From: an uncultured Collinsella sp.
Lineage (GTDB): Bacteria; Actinomycetota; Coriobacteriia; Coriobacteriales; Coriobacteriaceae
Assembly (NCBI GenBank): GCA_902470695.1
Contig: CABRHH010000001.1
Location: forward strand, 1 to 64,000
Length of the DNA stretch: 64,000 bases
Reading direction: 5' to 3'
Position 1 is the first letter of the stretch. Every line of letters begins with the position of its first letter. Shown piece after piece: positions 16,704 through 24,765 of the stretch. The notes under the pieces are model-generated. The model was not told the origin of the DNA. It worked only from the letters and a program-made list of their open reading frames with translations, and ran no database searches. The position numbers and the translations under genes were made by a program.

Positions 16704-18923
16704 ATGAGCCTGCACACACACCTCGCCCGCACCGCTGCCGTCGTGAGCCGCTGGGGCCTGCGCTCCGTCTTCAAGCGCAACGGCGGCGTGCTGCCGGGCA
16801 CGATCGCCTTGCGCATCGACCCCGACCTGCTGGCATCGCTGGCCGGCTCGCTCGCCGCCAGCGTGGTTATCACCGGCACGAACGGCAAGACCACCACCAC
16901 CAACCTCATCGCCGACGCGCTGGCCGCCTCCGGGCGCACGGTCGTGTGCAACCGGGCGGGCAACAACATGGAAGCGGGCATCGCCGCCGCGCTTTTGGAA
17001 GCCCCGGGCGGTCGCAGCGACGGCGAGCGGGTGGGCGTGTTCGAGTGCGACGAGCTCTACACGGTCCGCGTGCTGCCCAAGCTCAAGCCCACGCACTTCG
17101 TGCTGCTCAACCTGTTCCGCGACCAGCTCGACCGCTACGGCGAGATCGACCACACCCAGCAGGTCATCGCCGAGGCGCTCGCCAGCTCACCGGCAACCGT
17201 GCTCATCTACAACGCCGACGACCCCCTATGCGCCGCCATCGCCGCGCGCGTGCCCAACCCCTGCCTGCCGTTCGGCATCGAGGGCGCCACGGACACCGAG
17301 ACCACGCGCATCTCCGAGTCGCGCTTCTGCCCGGCATGCGGCACGCCGCTCGATTACGACTACGTGCAGTACGGCCAGCTCGGCGCCTATCGCTGTCCCT
17401 CGTGCGAATGGGGGCGGCCCGCGCTGGCGCGGCAGGTGCGCCATGTCGAGCTTGGCTGCGCCGGCTACACCTTCGAGGTGGCAGAGGCGGGCGCGCAGCA
17501 GGCACAGGCGGGCGCCGAACCGGCCGTCGGCACCCCTGCCGGCGCGCGCGCCGCGCGCATCGACACGCGCTACAACGGCCTCTACATGGTCTACAACGTG
17601 GCGGCCGCCTACATCGCCGCCGTCGAGCTGGGGGGCGCGCGCGGCGAGTTCCAGCGGGTGCTCGACGCGTATGTCCCGGCAGGTGGGCGCATGGCCACCT
17701 GGGAGGTGGCGGGCCGACGCGTCCAGTCCAACCTGGCGAAGAACCCCGTGGGCTTCGACCGGCAGATCCAGCAGATCAAGACCTCGGGCGGGCGGCTCGG
17801 CGCCTTCTTCCTGAACGACAACGACGCCGACGGGCACGATGTCTCCTGGATTTGGGACGTCGACTTCGAGCGCATCGCCGATACCGTGGGGCTGCGAGCC
17901 TTCGCCGGCGGCACCCGCGCCCACGACATGCAGGTGCGCCTGAAGTACGCCGGCATCGACGCCGCGCTCATCGGCGGCATCGAGGAGGCACTTGCCAGCA
18001 TCACCGACGAGCCGGCGACCGAGACCCTTTTCGCCGTGGCGAACTACACCGCCTTCCCGCCGCTCGTGAAGGAACTCGAGAACCTCGCCGCGCGCGAGGC
18101 CCAGGCACCCCGCCCGAGCACCGCCACGGCCCCGACCCCGCAGCCTGCAACCGATGCCGCAGCACCCCGCGAGCTCGCGCGCCCCGTGCGCATCGTGCAC
18201 CTCTACCCCGATGCCCTCAACCTGTACGGCGACGGCGGCAATGCGATCGTGATGGCCCAGCGCCTCCGCTGGCGCGGCATTCCCGTGACCGTCGACGAGG
18301 TCACGATGGAATCCGAGCTTTCCCTATTAGACGCCGATATCGTGCTGATGGGCGGCGGGGCCGACCGCGATCAGCTGGCGGTGGCCCACGAGCTGCTCGC
18401 CCAGCGGGAGACGATCGCCGCCTACGTGCAAGACGGCGGCGCGCTGCTTGCCATCTGCGGCAGCTATCAGCTGCTGGGACGCTCCTACTACATGGGCGAT
18501 GAACGCCTGGAGGGCCTGGGCGTCATCGATGCCGAGACCGTGCGCGGAGAAGGCCGGCTCATCGGCAACGTGGCCGTTCAGACCGAGCTGGCCACCACGC
18601 CCTTCGTGGGTTTCGAGAACCACGGCGGCCGCACGCACCTGGGCGACAGCGAGCAGCCGCTCGGGCGCGCCGTCGTGGCAGGCACCGGCAACGACGGCAT
18701 GGATGGCAGCGAGGGCGTGCTGCACGACGGCGTGATCGGCACCTATCTGCACGGCCCGGCGCTGTCGAAAAACCCCGAGCTCGCCGATTGGCTCATCACC
18801 CGCGCGCTCACGCGGCGCGCCGAGGCGGGCGATGCGCAGGCCGCCGCGCTACTGCCGCTCGCAACACTCGACGACCGCTGCGAGCACGCCGCGCACGACG
18901 CCGCGATGAAGCTGCTGCCGTAA
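16704..18923 (+). CDS. Fused MurT-GatD lipid II isoglutaminyl synthase
   Basis: 739 residues joining two proteins that are separate in Staphylococcus aureus and Streptococcus. Residues 1 to about 465 are MurT: Mur-ligase ATP site GTNGKTTTTN (58-67), FRDQLDRYGE, a four-Cys ribbon (CPACG ... CPSC, about 210-235), and SWIWDVDFE (near 375), the region of MurT's essential Asp. After an Ala/Pro/Thr linker (about 465-494), residues 495-735 are GatD: catalytic Cys585 in AICGSYQLLG and His683 in GTYLHGP. The enzyme amidates D-Glu of lipid II to D-isoglutamine with Gln-derived ammonia, needed for cross-linking. One chain fixes 1:1 stoichiometry. Confidence 0.93.
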   Translation: MSLHTHLARTAAVVSRWGLRSVFKRNGGVLPGTIALRIDPDLLASLAGSLAASVVITGTNGKTTTTNLIADALAASGRTVVCNRAGNNMEAGIAAALLEAPGGRSDGERVGVFECDELYTVRVLPKLKPTHFVLLNLFRDQLDRYGEIDHTQQVIAEALASSPATVLIYNADDPLCAAIAARVPNPCLPFGIEGATDTETTRISESRFCPACGTPLDYDYVQYGQLGAYRCPSCEWGRPALARQVRHVELGCAGYTFEVAEAGAQQAQAGAEPAVGTPAGARAARIDTRYNGLYMVYNVAAAYIAAVELGGARGEFQRVLDAYVPAGGRMATWEVAGRRVQSNLAKNPVGFDRQIQQIKTSGGRLGAFFLNDNDADGHDVSWIWDVDFERIADTVGLRAFAGGTRAHDMQVRLKYAGIDAALIGGIEEALASITDEPATETLFAVANYTAFPPLVKELENLAAREAQAPRPSTATAPTPQPATDAAAPRELARPVRIVHLYPDALNLYGDGGNAIVMAQRLRWRGIPVTVDEVTMESELSLLDADIVLMGGGADRDQLAVAHELLAQRETIAAYVQDGGALLAICGSYQLLGRSYYMGDERLEGLGVIDAETVRGEGRLIGNVAVQTELATTPFVGFENHGGRTHLGDSEQPLGRAVVAGTGNDGMDGSEGVLHDGVIGTYLHGPALSKNPELADWLITRALTRRAEAGDAQAAALLPLATLDDRCEHAAHDAAMKLLP

Positions 18924-19112
18924 GCCGCCCGGGGCCTGCGCCGGAACACCGCGTGGGACGGCGCCGGCACCCGCTCGTGCGGGCCCGGCGCCCGTGCGAT
19001 CCCCTCGGGACGCCCGCCGGCCTCCTCCCCCGTGCGACCCTTCCGCTCGCAGGCCCCGCGCAAGTGCCCGACGCATGAGAAATCTAGGGAGTTGATGATG
19101 AGGGCATTCGTT

Positions 19113-19141
19113 TTGTCCCGCCACCGCGCTTCTGCTACAAT
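19113..19141 (+). promoter_or_regulatory. tRNA-Glu promoter
   Basis: TTGTCC (19113-19118) and TACAAT (19136-19141) are 17 bases apart and place the start of transcription a few bases before the tRNA at 19153. The preceding spacer (18924-19112) is G+C-rich with nothing else recognised. Confidence 0.7.
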
Positions 19142-19152
19142 GTGACCCTGCT

Positions 19153-19229
19153 GTCCCCATCGTCTAGCGGTCTAGGACGTCGCCCTTTCAAGGCGAAGAT
19201 CACGGGTTCGAACCCCGTTGGGGGCACCA
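19153..19229 (+). tRNA. tRNA-Glu (anticodon TTC)
   Basis: A full cloverleaf can be drawn. The acceptor stem pairs GTCCCCA (19153-19159) with TGGGGGC (19219-19225). The anticodon stem TCGCC/GGCGA encloses CTTTCAA with anticodon TTC, and the T arm is ACGGG-TTCGAAC-CCCGT. A discriminator A and CCA follow. The prophage begins within the last bases of this gene (see the attL call), and the integrase gene ends inside its T arm on the opposite strand. Confidence 0.95.
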
Positions 19230-20633
19230 TTTGCATTTTGTACGAACCCGTTGGACGTCAAGTCTGGCGGGTTCGTTGTTTTCCACGTCGTAGTTCAAGG
19301 TCACTATGCACTCTTCGTCGCTCACGCTCGCCTGGTAGACGAACGCCTTCAACAGAGTCGCGTCGTCCAGGGCGGAGCCGCATTGCAGGAAGTCGGCCAG
19401 CCGCTCGGGGTCTATCTGATCGTCCCTGATCGCCTCAAGGTCGAGCTTGGCGCGGTCGCGCTGGTGCTCAAGCTCCGCTATGCGCTCCTTCGCGCCGGGC
19501 GCGATGATACCCTGCTCGATGGCGTTCAAGATGTTGCGAAGCCCGCGCTCGGCGGCTGAGAGCGACTGGGCGGCCTGCTTGCGCCTCGCCGCCACCTCTG
19601 CCCCGTCCGAGCTTTCCGCCACCATGCGGGCTATCCTCAAGGCCTCCTCGCGGTCTTGCAGAAGAGCCCGCAGCGCCTTGACGATCTCGCCCTCAAGCTC
19701 CTCGCGCCTGACGGGCTTAACGCATCCGTCGTGGCAGCGGTAGTACTCGTACTTGCGGTTGCCGCGCCCGCGCCCGCTCACGCCTTGCAGGTTGCGCCCG
19801 CAGCCCGCGCAGATCGCCTTGCCGGAAAGGGCGAAGTCGCCCCAGCTCTCCGCGCTGCGCTCCTTGGCCGCGCGTATGCCCTGTGCCTCCATGAACGTCA
19901 CCTCGTCGATAATCGCGGGCATGCCGCCCTCTTTGACAACGCCGCCCCACTCGTAGCGCCCCGTGTACTTCCGGTTCTTCACCATCCGCTCGACCATCGA
20001 GTAGCCGCACGGGTTTCCCTGCGAGGTCTTGACCCCGCGTGCCGCGAAGTCGCGAGCTATCGAGTTGGTGGCCTCCTTTGCTATGCGCCGCTTGAACGCC
20101 TCGCGCACGAAAGCGGCCTCGTCCTCGTCGATCACGTACTCGTCGGCCTCGTTGCTGGCGTAGCCGAACACGCGCACGCCGTTGGTCTTGCATTTGAGCG
20201 CGTTGCCCTCCATGCCGCGCCTCGTGCGGATCGCGGTCTTCTTCGACTCGCACGCCGCAAGGCCCTCAAGCAGCTTCTCGTAAATGATGCCCTCGGGCGA
20301 ATCTGGTATCTGTTCAAGCGCCGAGACGAGCTTCACGCCGTGCTGGGCAAGCTCGCGCTTATATATGGGCGCGTCGTACTCCCCACGGCTGAAGCGATCC
20401 ATCATGTACACAAGCACTATGTCGCTCTCACCCGCGTTGGCTACCATGCGCTGGAACTCGGGGCGGTCGTCGGTGCGCCCGCTTATGGCATAGTCGCAGT
20501 ATTCCGCCACGATGGCGTACTTCTCGCGCTGGCACCACTGGCGGCAGATGCGCAGCTGGTCGTCGATGGAGGCCTCGCGCTGCTTGTTGCACGAAAAGCG
20601 GGCGTATATCACCGCAGTTCTAGCTGTTGGCAT
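19200..20633 (-). CDS. Large serine recombinase (prophage integrase)
   Basis: 477 residues. N-terminal resolvase domain (about 1-150) with catalytic Ser14 in YARFSCNKQREASIDDQLR, and the conserved Arg in MDRFSRGEYD. A recombinase domain (about 165-270) is followed by a zinc ribbon (CAGCGRNL ... YRCHDGC, about 285-320) and a coiled coil (about 345-410). It catalyses site-specific integration, and excision with a directionality factor. The ATG at 20633 has GAGGAGG upstream. Its last residues are read antisense through the tRNA-Glu T arm, so integration has replaced the native 3' end of the gene. Confidence 0.95.
   Translation of the reverse strand: MPTARTAVIYARFSCNKQREASIDDQLRICRQWCQREKYAIVAEYCDYAISGRTDDRPEFQRMVANAGESDIVLVYMMDRFSRGEYDAPIYKRELAQHGVKLVSALEQIPDSPEGIIYEKLLEGLAACESKKTAIRTRRGMEGNALKCKTNGVRVFGYASNEADEYVIDEDEAAFVREAFKRRIAKEATNSIARDFAARGVKTSQGNPCGYSMVERMVKNRKYTGRYEWGGVVKEGGMPAIIDEVTFMEAQGIRAAKERSAESWGDFALSGKAICAGCGRNLQGVSGRGRGNRKYEYYRCHDGCVKPVRREELEGEIVKALRALLQDREEALRIARMVAESSDGAEVAARRKQAAQSLSAAERGLRNILNAIEQGIIAPGAKERIAELEHQRDRAKLDLEAIRDDQIDPERLADFLQCGSALDDATLLKAFVYQASVSDEECIVTLNYDVENNEPARLDVQRVRTKCKWCPQRGSNP
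19224..19228. other. Predicted attL core (GCACC) at the tRNA-Glu 3' end
   Basis: The left junction reads GGGGGCACCATTTGCAT and the right junction reads CGGTGCACCCTTTGCGT. They share GCACC, one differing base, then TTTGC. A short shared core suits serine integrases. The call is supported by the tRNA terminator-like hairpin lying just beyond the right copy. Confidence 0.6.
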
Positions 20634-21123
20634 TGAACGGAACCTCCTCACCACTTCTCTCGCACTCGTCAAGCCAAGAGAACACAGCTTCTGGATCTGG
20701 AATCATGGCAACAATCTCAGGTATCCCCTGCGCGTACCATCCAACGTTTTTGCACCTAATCTTGACCCGGTATCCCATACGGATCATTTTTCGAATGCTT
20801 TTGCTCATTGGGCTAAAAGAGCCAAATGGCTTGCCCCTATACATAAGCGCGTTGTTTCCGTGTTCGGCAGTATTCCATTCTGTTCCCGTCAACTCGCTTA
20901 CAAGGGTGACAGGCTTCCTAGCGACCTCAGCATCGAATGTCTGCCCGACCCTTATTCCCTTCAATGGCCCGCCGTAGTAGGTGTAGACATCGCGCTCGTG
21001 TGAGCCGGATAGAACGATCTCCTTTGTTGGGAACATCTCGGAAACCTTCTCGTGCGCAGTGTTTGAAACTTGATTTATAGCGACCTTCGCAGCGGCTTTA
21101 GCCATATCACCAAGAAGTCCCAT
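20620..21123 (-). CDS. Hypothetical protein in the lysogeny module
   Basis: 167 residues, family not recognised. It starts with an amphipathic helix (GLLGDMAKAAAKVAINQV), followed by mixed alpha/beta sequence with PFGSFSPMSKSIRKMI and a basic stretch VKIRCKNVGWYAQG; there is a faint resemblance to HIRAN-type nucleic-acid-binding folds which I would not rely on. Its end overlaps the integrase start by 14 bases and it lies behind the repressor gene, so the three are probably one leftward transcript expressed in the lysogen. Possible roles include superinfection exclusion or integrase control. Its base composition is visibly less G+C-rich than the early genes. Confidence 0.65.
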   Translation of the reverse strand: MGLLGDMAKAAAKVAINQVSNTAHEKVSEMFPTKEIVLSGSHERDVYTYYGGPLKGIRVGQTFDAEVARKPVTLVSELTGTEWNTAEHGNNALMYRGKPFGSFSPMSKSIRKMIRMGYRVKIRCKNVGWYAQGIPEIVAMIPDPEAVFSWLDECERSGEEVPFNANS

Positions 21124-21125
21124 GC

Positions 21126-21338
21126 CTATTCCTCCTCGTATGTCATCCGAGCCATCTCTTCAAGGGACACGCCAAGAGCGTCCGCTATCGCCTTAGCTTT
21201 ACCAAGTGTTGGCTCTTTTGCCCTTCCGCTCAAAAGGGCAGAAACGGTCGATCTAGGGGAACCAATAGCGCGAGCAAGCTCAGCTGGAGTCATTCCCTGT
21301 TCCTCTAAGTAATGTGCGAGAACAAACCGGTACTCCAT
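21126..21338 (-). CDS. Small Xre-family repressor (CI-like)
   Basis: 70 residues made almost only of an HTH_3 domain: MTPAELARAIGSPRSTVSALLSGRAKEPTLGKAKAIADALGV holds the helix-turn-helix. First gene of the leftward lysogeny operon and divergent from the Cro-like gene at 21446. No dimerisation or cleavage domain is present, so induction cannot work through RecA-triggered self-cleavage of this protein alone; an ImmA-like protease is not seen either. Confidence 0.85.
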   Translation of the reverse strand: MEYRFVLAHYLEEQGMTPAELARAIGSPRSTVSALLSGRAKEPTLGKAKAIADALGVSLEEMARMTYEEE

Positions 21339-21368
21339 GGCCTCCCCTTACAGTCCAAATATTTACAC

Positions 21369-21429
21369 GTACAAAGTATTGCACGGTGTAAAACTTTGTA
21401 CAATACTGTAGGAGTACAAAGTTTTGTAC
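21369..21429. promoter_or_regulatory. Lysis-lysogeny switch: face-to-face promoters and three operators
   Basis: Three related 16-base palindromes, GTACAAA-N2-TTTGTAC in the perfect copy (21414-21429), with imperfect copies at 21369-21384 and 21386-21401. Rightward promoter: TTGCAC (21379-21384), 17 bases, AATACT (21402-21407). Leftward promoter on the minus strand: TTGTAC (21398-21403), 17 bases, AATACT (21375-21380). The two overlap so that each -10 lies on or beside the other's -35; polymerase can serve only one direction at a time. The perfect operator lies downstream of the rightward start. Confidence 0.75.
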
Positions 21430-21445
21430 GGGAGAAAGGAGAAGC

Positions 21446-21649
21446 ATGAACCTGTCGGAGAAGGTCAACGAGTACGCCGAAACGAATGGTGTTACACGTG
21501 ACGCGCTGGCAGACAGTCTCGGTATGAGCCGATCTTCGTTCTTTAACAAAGTTCGAGGCTCGTACGAGTTCAGCCTGTCTGAAGCCTACGCGCTATCTCG
21601 CATCCTCGGCGTTTCGTTGGACGAGCTGCATGAGCTAGCGGTGGCCTAA
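21446..21649 (+). CDS. Small Cro-like HTH regulator
   Basis: 67 residues. An N-terminal helix-turn-helix (GVTRDALADSLGMSRSSFFNKVRG) and a second block typical of Cro/XRE proteins (FSLSEAYALSRILGVSLDEL). The ATG at 21446 has AAAGGAG upstream. First gene of the rightward early operon and divergent from the CI-like gene. It probably turns off the leftward promoter after induction. Its stop overlaps the next start (TAATG). Confidence 0.88.
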   Translation: MNLSEKVNEYAETNGVTRDALADSLGMSRSSFFNKVRGSYEFSLSEAYALSRILGVSLDELHELAVA

Positions 21650-21780
21650 TGAGCGACGAGAAGCAACAGGAGCAGCGTCAGAAGACGGCCCGCGAAGTTG
21701 CCTTTGACGGCATGTGCTCGACGATCCGCCAAGCATATCGCGAGTGGGAACGCCAGCAGAAGGGAGAAGCGAAGGCGTGA
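21649..21780 (+). CDS. Small hypothetical early protein
   Basis: 43 residues, charged and helical (Gln, Glu, Arg, Lys rich: EKQQEQRQKTAREVAFDGM). It starts in the TAATG overlap with the Cro-like gene and ends in a GTGA overlap with the next gene, which is the main reason to believe it. No motif recognised. Confidence 0.6.
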   Translation: MSDEKQQEQRQKTAREVAFDGMCSTIRQAYREWERQQKGEAKA

Positions 21781-22139
21781 AGCAGTGGTCTACACGTGAA
21801 CTCAGATACCTCGAAGAGCACGCCGGAGACGGCGCCAAGCAGGTAGCCAAGGACCTCGGGCGCTCCATCGACTCAGTGAAGCATATGGCGCGGAAGTGCG
21901 GACTCTCACTCCGCAAGCGCAGGCAGTGCCCCCGCTGCGGCCAATGGACGTTCCGACCGCTCAACAGGGTCAACGGCTGGTGCATCGAGTGCACGAAGGA
22001 GCTTCACATGGCAGACCTCGCCGAACAGGCCAACGCGATGAAGGAGGAGGCGATCAGGGAGAAGAGGAATGACAGGCAGCGCCAGCGCTACTACAGCCAG
22101 AAGAGCAGGGCGAAAAAGGCGACAAAAAAGAGGCCCTAA
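21777..22139 (+). CDS. HTH plus zinc-ribbon phage protein
   Basis: 120 residues from GTG 21777 (GTGA overlap). The first 50 (VKQWSTRELRYLEEHAGDGA, VAKDLGRSIDSVKHMARKCGL) look like a SANT/Myb-like or sigma-like helix-turn-helix seen in many phage early proteins. CPRCGQ ... WCIECT (about 51-75) is a four-Cys zinc ribbon, and the tail is very basic. A DNA-binding early regulator is likely; target unknown. Confidence 0.7.
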   Translation: MKQWSTRELRYLEEHAGDGAKQVAKDLGRSIDSVKHMARKCGLSLRKRRQCPRCGQWTFRPLNRVNGWCIECTKELHMADLAEQANAMKEEAIREKRNDRQRQRYYSQKSRAKKATKKRP

Positions 22140-22186
22140 AAAGCGCCCTAGCAATGACCTGCGAAAACACCGAAAGGAGAACGGAA

Positions 22187-22471
22187 ATGCAGACAAAAAA
22201 GAAAGCGAGCGCCCCCAGCTTCCACACATCGGGCACCCGCTACGTAGCCGCCTCGAAAGAGGCTGCGACCATCATACCATTCGAGGGCAAGCGCCCGACG
22301 GCGCAGGAGCAGCTTGAGCGCTCCCAGTTCAAGGCGGGCGTCATGGTCGGCTTCCTCGCGGCCCTCATGGTCTTCCTCGCCGTGCTCTGGCTCTGGGTCA
22401 TCCCCACGATGGACCAGGCTGTTGCCGACGCCCAGCGAGCCGTGGGCAGCATGGCGGTGCTCAATGCGTAA
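22187..22471 (+). CDS. Single-pass membrane protein, early region
   Basis: 94 residues. About 50 polar N-terminal residues, then one strong membrane span (AGVMVGFLAALMVFLAVLWLW, about 50-71) and a short C-terminal tail. AAAGGAG lies before the ATG at 22187. Small early membrane proteins in temperate phages can act in superinfection exclusion; this is not shown here. Confidence 0.65.
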   Translation: MQTKKKASAPSFHTSGTRYVAASKEAATIIPFEGKRPTAQEQLERSQFKAGVMVGFLAALMVFLAVLWLWVIPTMDQAVADAQRAVGSMAVLNA

Positions 22472-22799
22472 CGACGAGATATACCGCCCCAAACCCCAGA
22501 GCAACCAGCTTGAGATCTTCGGCCTGGGCATGGCTGGCGAGCAGGACGTTGCCGAGGCCAAGAAGTGGATCGAGGCCAACCCCGAGGCGTGGCGGTTCAT
22601 GCTCTCCAACGCCCGCCGCCTCAAGGAGAAGGGCTACGTGTCGATCAACTACCTGGTGAACATGGTGCGCAACGAGCTGCACGTTGGCTGCAAGAACGGC
22701 ATAGCCCCCGCCCTTGCCCGAATCATGGAGGCGCGATACCCGGAGCTGCGCGGAGCCTTCAACAAGCACCGCAGCCAGAGCGATGGGTTTTCCGAATGA
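22464..22799 (+). CDS. Hypothetical phage protein
   Basis: 111 residues, soluble and mostly helical (QDVAEAKKWIEANPEAWRFM, INYLVNMVRNELHVGCKNGI). Resembles uncharacterised proteins commonly placed before RusA in phages of Gram-positive bacteria. It overlaps the membrane protein gene by eight bases and the RusA gene by four (ATGA). No catalytic motif seen. Confidence 0.7.
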   Translation: MRNDEIYRPKPQSNQLEIFGLGMAGEQDVAEAKKWIEANPEAWRFMLSNARRLKEKGYVSINYLVNMVRNELHVGCKNGIAPALARIMEARYPELRGAFNKHRSQSDGFSE

Positions 22800-23257
22800 G
22801 CTGGCAGCGCACCCTTGCGGCAACGGCGCACATCACCATGCATCCCGCCCAGCTTGTCGGAAAACAGCGCCCCATGACCGACTACCGCAACCACCGCACC
22901 TACACGCCGACCAAGACGCTCAAGGCCGAGAAGGCCATCAAGGACGCGTACCGCGCGGCATACGGCGAGACATTCGCCGACCACGACGGCCCGGTTGTGA
23001 TGCGGATCTCGACCACCAGGCCGCTCGCGAAGAGCAACCCCAAGTACTGGGAGGGCCGCGCCGACCTCGGCAAGCCCGACTGGGACAACCTGGGCAAGCT
23101 CGCCTGCGACGCGCTCAACGGGATCGCCTTCAAGGACGATTCGCAGGTCGATACGGGAGCCGTCACCAAGCGGCCAAGAAGCCCATACGGCACACAGCCG
23201 CGCATAGACATCTACATCGAGTACTTCGTCGAGGAGTACGTGAAGGAGAAGAAATGA
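22796..23257 (+). CDS. RusA-family Holliday junction resolvase
   Basis: 153 residues. RusA endonucleases cut four-way DNA junctions symmetrically using a dimer and metal-binding Asp residues. The core GKPDWDNLGKLACDALNG, followed by FKDDSQV (about 85-112), contains the conserved Asp cluster and Lys. It probably resolves recombination intermediates made by the ERF annealing protein or frees concatemers before packaging. Coupled to both neighbours by ATGA overlaps. Confidence 0.9.
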   Translation: MSWQRTLAATAHITMHPAQLVGKQRPMTDYRNHRTYTPTKTLKAEKAIKDAYRAAYGETFADHDGPVVMRISTTRPLAKSNPKYWEGRADLGKPDWDNLGKLACDALNGIAFKDDSQVDTGAVTKRPRSPYGTQPRIDIYIEYFVEEYVKEKK

Positions 23258-23571
23258 ACGCCAAATACTTCGAAGAGAACGGCTTTGAGGACTTCCACGG
23301 GACCAAGTTCCACAAAGCAGTGCTCGACCACGCCGCCTGCATCGCGAACAACCTCATGTTCGACGCCACGCATCCTGACAACAACGACGGCGAGACGGCG
23401 GCAAACGCCTACCACGTGATGATCGCGCTTTGCGAGGCCGGGCTTTCCAGGATCGACGAGAAGTGCGTCGCCAAGAGCCGCGAGTTCATCGCCGACAAGA
23501 TCAAGCCCGTCAGCGAGGAAGAGCGCGAGTTCGGTCGCGCGTTCCTTGCCGCCGTTCTCGGCATCAAATAG
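23254..23571 (+). CDS. Hypothetical phage protein
   Basis: 105 residues, soluble, no recognised family. It has a helical core (VLDHAACIANNLMFDATHPD, AANAYHVMIALCEAGLSRID) and an acidic C-terminal half. ATGA overlap with rusA and a good AGGAGG site after its stop for the next gene show it lies in the middle of the early operon. Confidence 0.6.
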   Translation: MNAKYFEENGFEDFHGTKFHKAVLDHAACIANNLMFDATHPDNNDGETAANAYHVMIALCEAGLSRIDEKCVAKSREFIADKIKPVSEEEREFGRAFLAAVLGIK

Positions 23572-23582
23572 GAGGTAACGAC

Positions 23583-23786
23583 ATGATCAACGAAGCCACC
23601 ATCCAGGCGCAGTTCAAGCAGGCAACCGTGAAGGGCAGCGTCGCGACCCTGCAATTCGAGATCCTGACCGACAACGCCGACGCCTTCCGCATCATCAAGC
23701 AGAGCGGCAAGACGGTTTTGCTCACCGTGGCTGAGCAGCAGCAGGCCATGGACTTCGACGACGAGACGGGCGAGATCTATGGCTAA
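23583..23786 (+). CDS. Small hypothetical phage protein
   Basis: 67 residues; beta-rich sequence (VATLQFEILTDNADAFRIIK, TVLLTVAEQQ) similar in style to small proteins that sit before DUF1351 genes in siphovirus recombination modules. AGGAGG lies eight bases before the ATG. It overlaps the next gene by eight bases. Confidence 0.65.
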   Translation: MINEATIQAQFKQATVKGSVATLQFEILTDNADAFRIIKQSGKTVLLTVAEQQQAMDFDDETGEIYG

Positions 23787-24762
23787 GGAAACCGAACCGC
23801 AGCAGGTCGAGGCAGAGGTCATCGAGGCCGAGGCCACCACGCTTGAGGTCACCTACACCGAGGCCACTATCGCTTCGAACATGGACGCGTTGGAGGCCCA
23901 CGTGAAGAAGGTCGTGGCCGACTACGAGGGCGCCACCTACGACCTCGCGAGCGCCCAGGCCGTCAAGGAGGCCAAGCACGACCGCAGCTACCTCAACGGC
24001 ATCAAGAAGGAGATCGACGAGCGCCGCAAGGCCGTGAAGCGCGAGTACAACAAGCCGCTCGACGCATTCGAGAGGCGCTGCAAGCAGATCACGGCCATCA
24101 TCGACGAGTCAACCGACGCCATCAAGGCGCAGCTTGACGAGGCCGAGCAGACGCGCAAGGACGCGCTCTACTCGCGCCTACAGCAGCACTACGAGGAGTT
24201 CGCGGGGCTGCTCGCGCCGGTCGTCCCCTACGAGCGCCTGCATGAGCCGCAGTGGCTCAACAAGACCTTCGGCGAGATCAAGGCGCAGCAGGCGCTTGAG
24301 GCCAAGGTGTCCGACGTGGCCAGAGACTGGGAAACGCTCAAGGCCCAGCAGGAGGCGATGCCGCACTACGCCGACGCGGAGCGCGAGTTCTTCCGCACGC
24401 TCGACCTCGGAGCCGCCTTGAACGCGGCGCGTCTGGCCGACGAGGAAGACCAGCGAATCGCCGAGCTGAAGGCGGCCATGGCACCCGAGCCTGAGCCGGA
24501 GCCTGAACCTGAACCAGAGCCTGAGCCAGAGCCGATCGCAGCGCCCGAGCCTGAGCCGATGCCCGCGCCAGTGCCAATGCCCGCACCAATGCCGGCACCC
24601 ATGCCAGCACCGGTCGCGGAGCCTTTGGAGGCGTGGACGGTCGAGGTGCCGAGCGCCACGCGATCGCAGATGCAGGCGCTCGCATCCCTGCTCAAGGCGC
24701 AGGGAATCACCGGAAGCATCCGCCGGGGCACGCCAGCCCAGGTGGCAGCGAGGATGGAGTAG
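23779..24762 (+). CDS. DUF1351-family phage recombination-module protein
   Basis: 327 residues. Residues about 15-230 form a long charged helical region typical of DUF1351 (KKVVADYEGATYDLASAQAV, LNGIKKEIDERRKAVKREYN). A Glu-Pro repeat (about 235-255), then a Met-Pro-Ala repeat (about 257-280), link it to a small C-terminal domain (about 285-327) resembling SAP-like or helical DNA-binding modules. It lies directly before the ERF annealing protein, as DUF1351 genes usually do; a helper role in annealing is inferred. The repeat DNA here is a short tandem array and may vary in length among relatives. Confidence 0.8.
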   Translation: MAKETEPQQVEAEVIEAEATTLEVTYTEATIASNMDALEAHVKKVVADYEGATYDLASAQAVKEAKHDRSYLNGIKKEIDERRKAVKREYNKPLDAFERRCKQITAIIDESTDAIKAQLDEAEQTRKDALYSRLQQHYEEFAGLLAPVVPYERLHEPQWLNKTFGEIKAQQALEAKVSDVARDWETLKAQQEAMPHYADAEREFFRTLDLGAALNAARLADEEDQRIAELKAAMAPEPEPEPEPEPEPEPEPIAAPEPEPMPAPVPMPAPMPAPMPAPVAEPLEAWTVEVPSATRSQMQALASLLKAQGITGSIRRGTPAQVAARME

Positions 24763-24765
24763 ACG

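Noticed and set aside
24481..24620. Antifreeze-like or TonB-like proline-rich protein
   Set aside because: The Glu-Pro and Met-Pro-Ala repeats are only a linker inside the DUF1351 protein.
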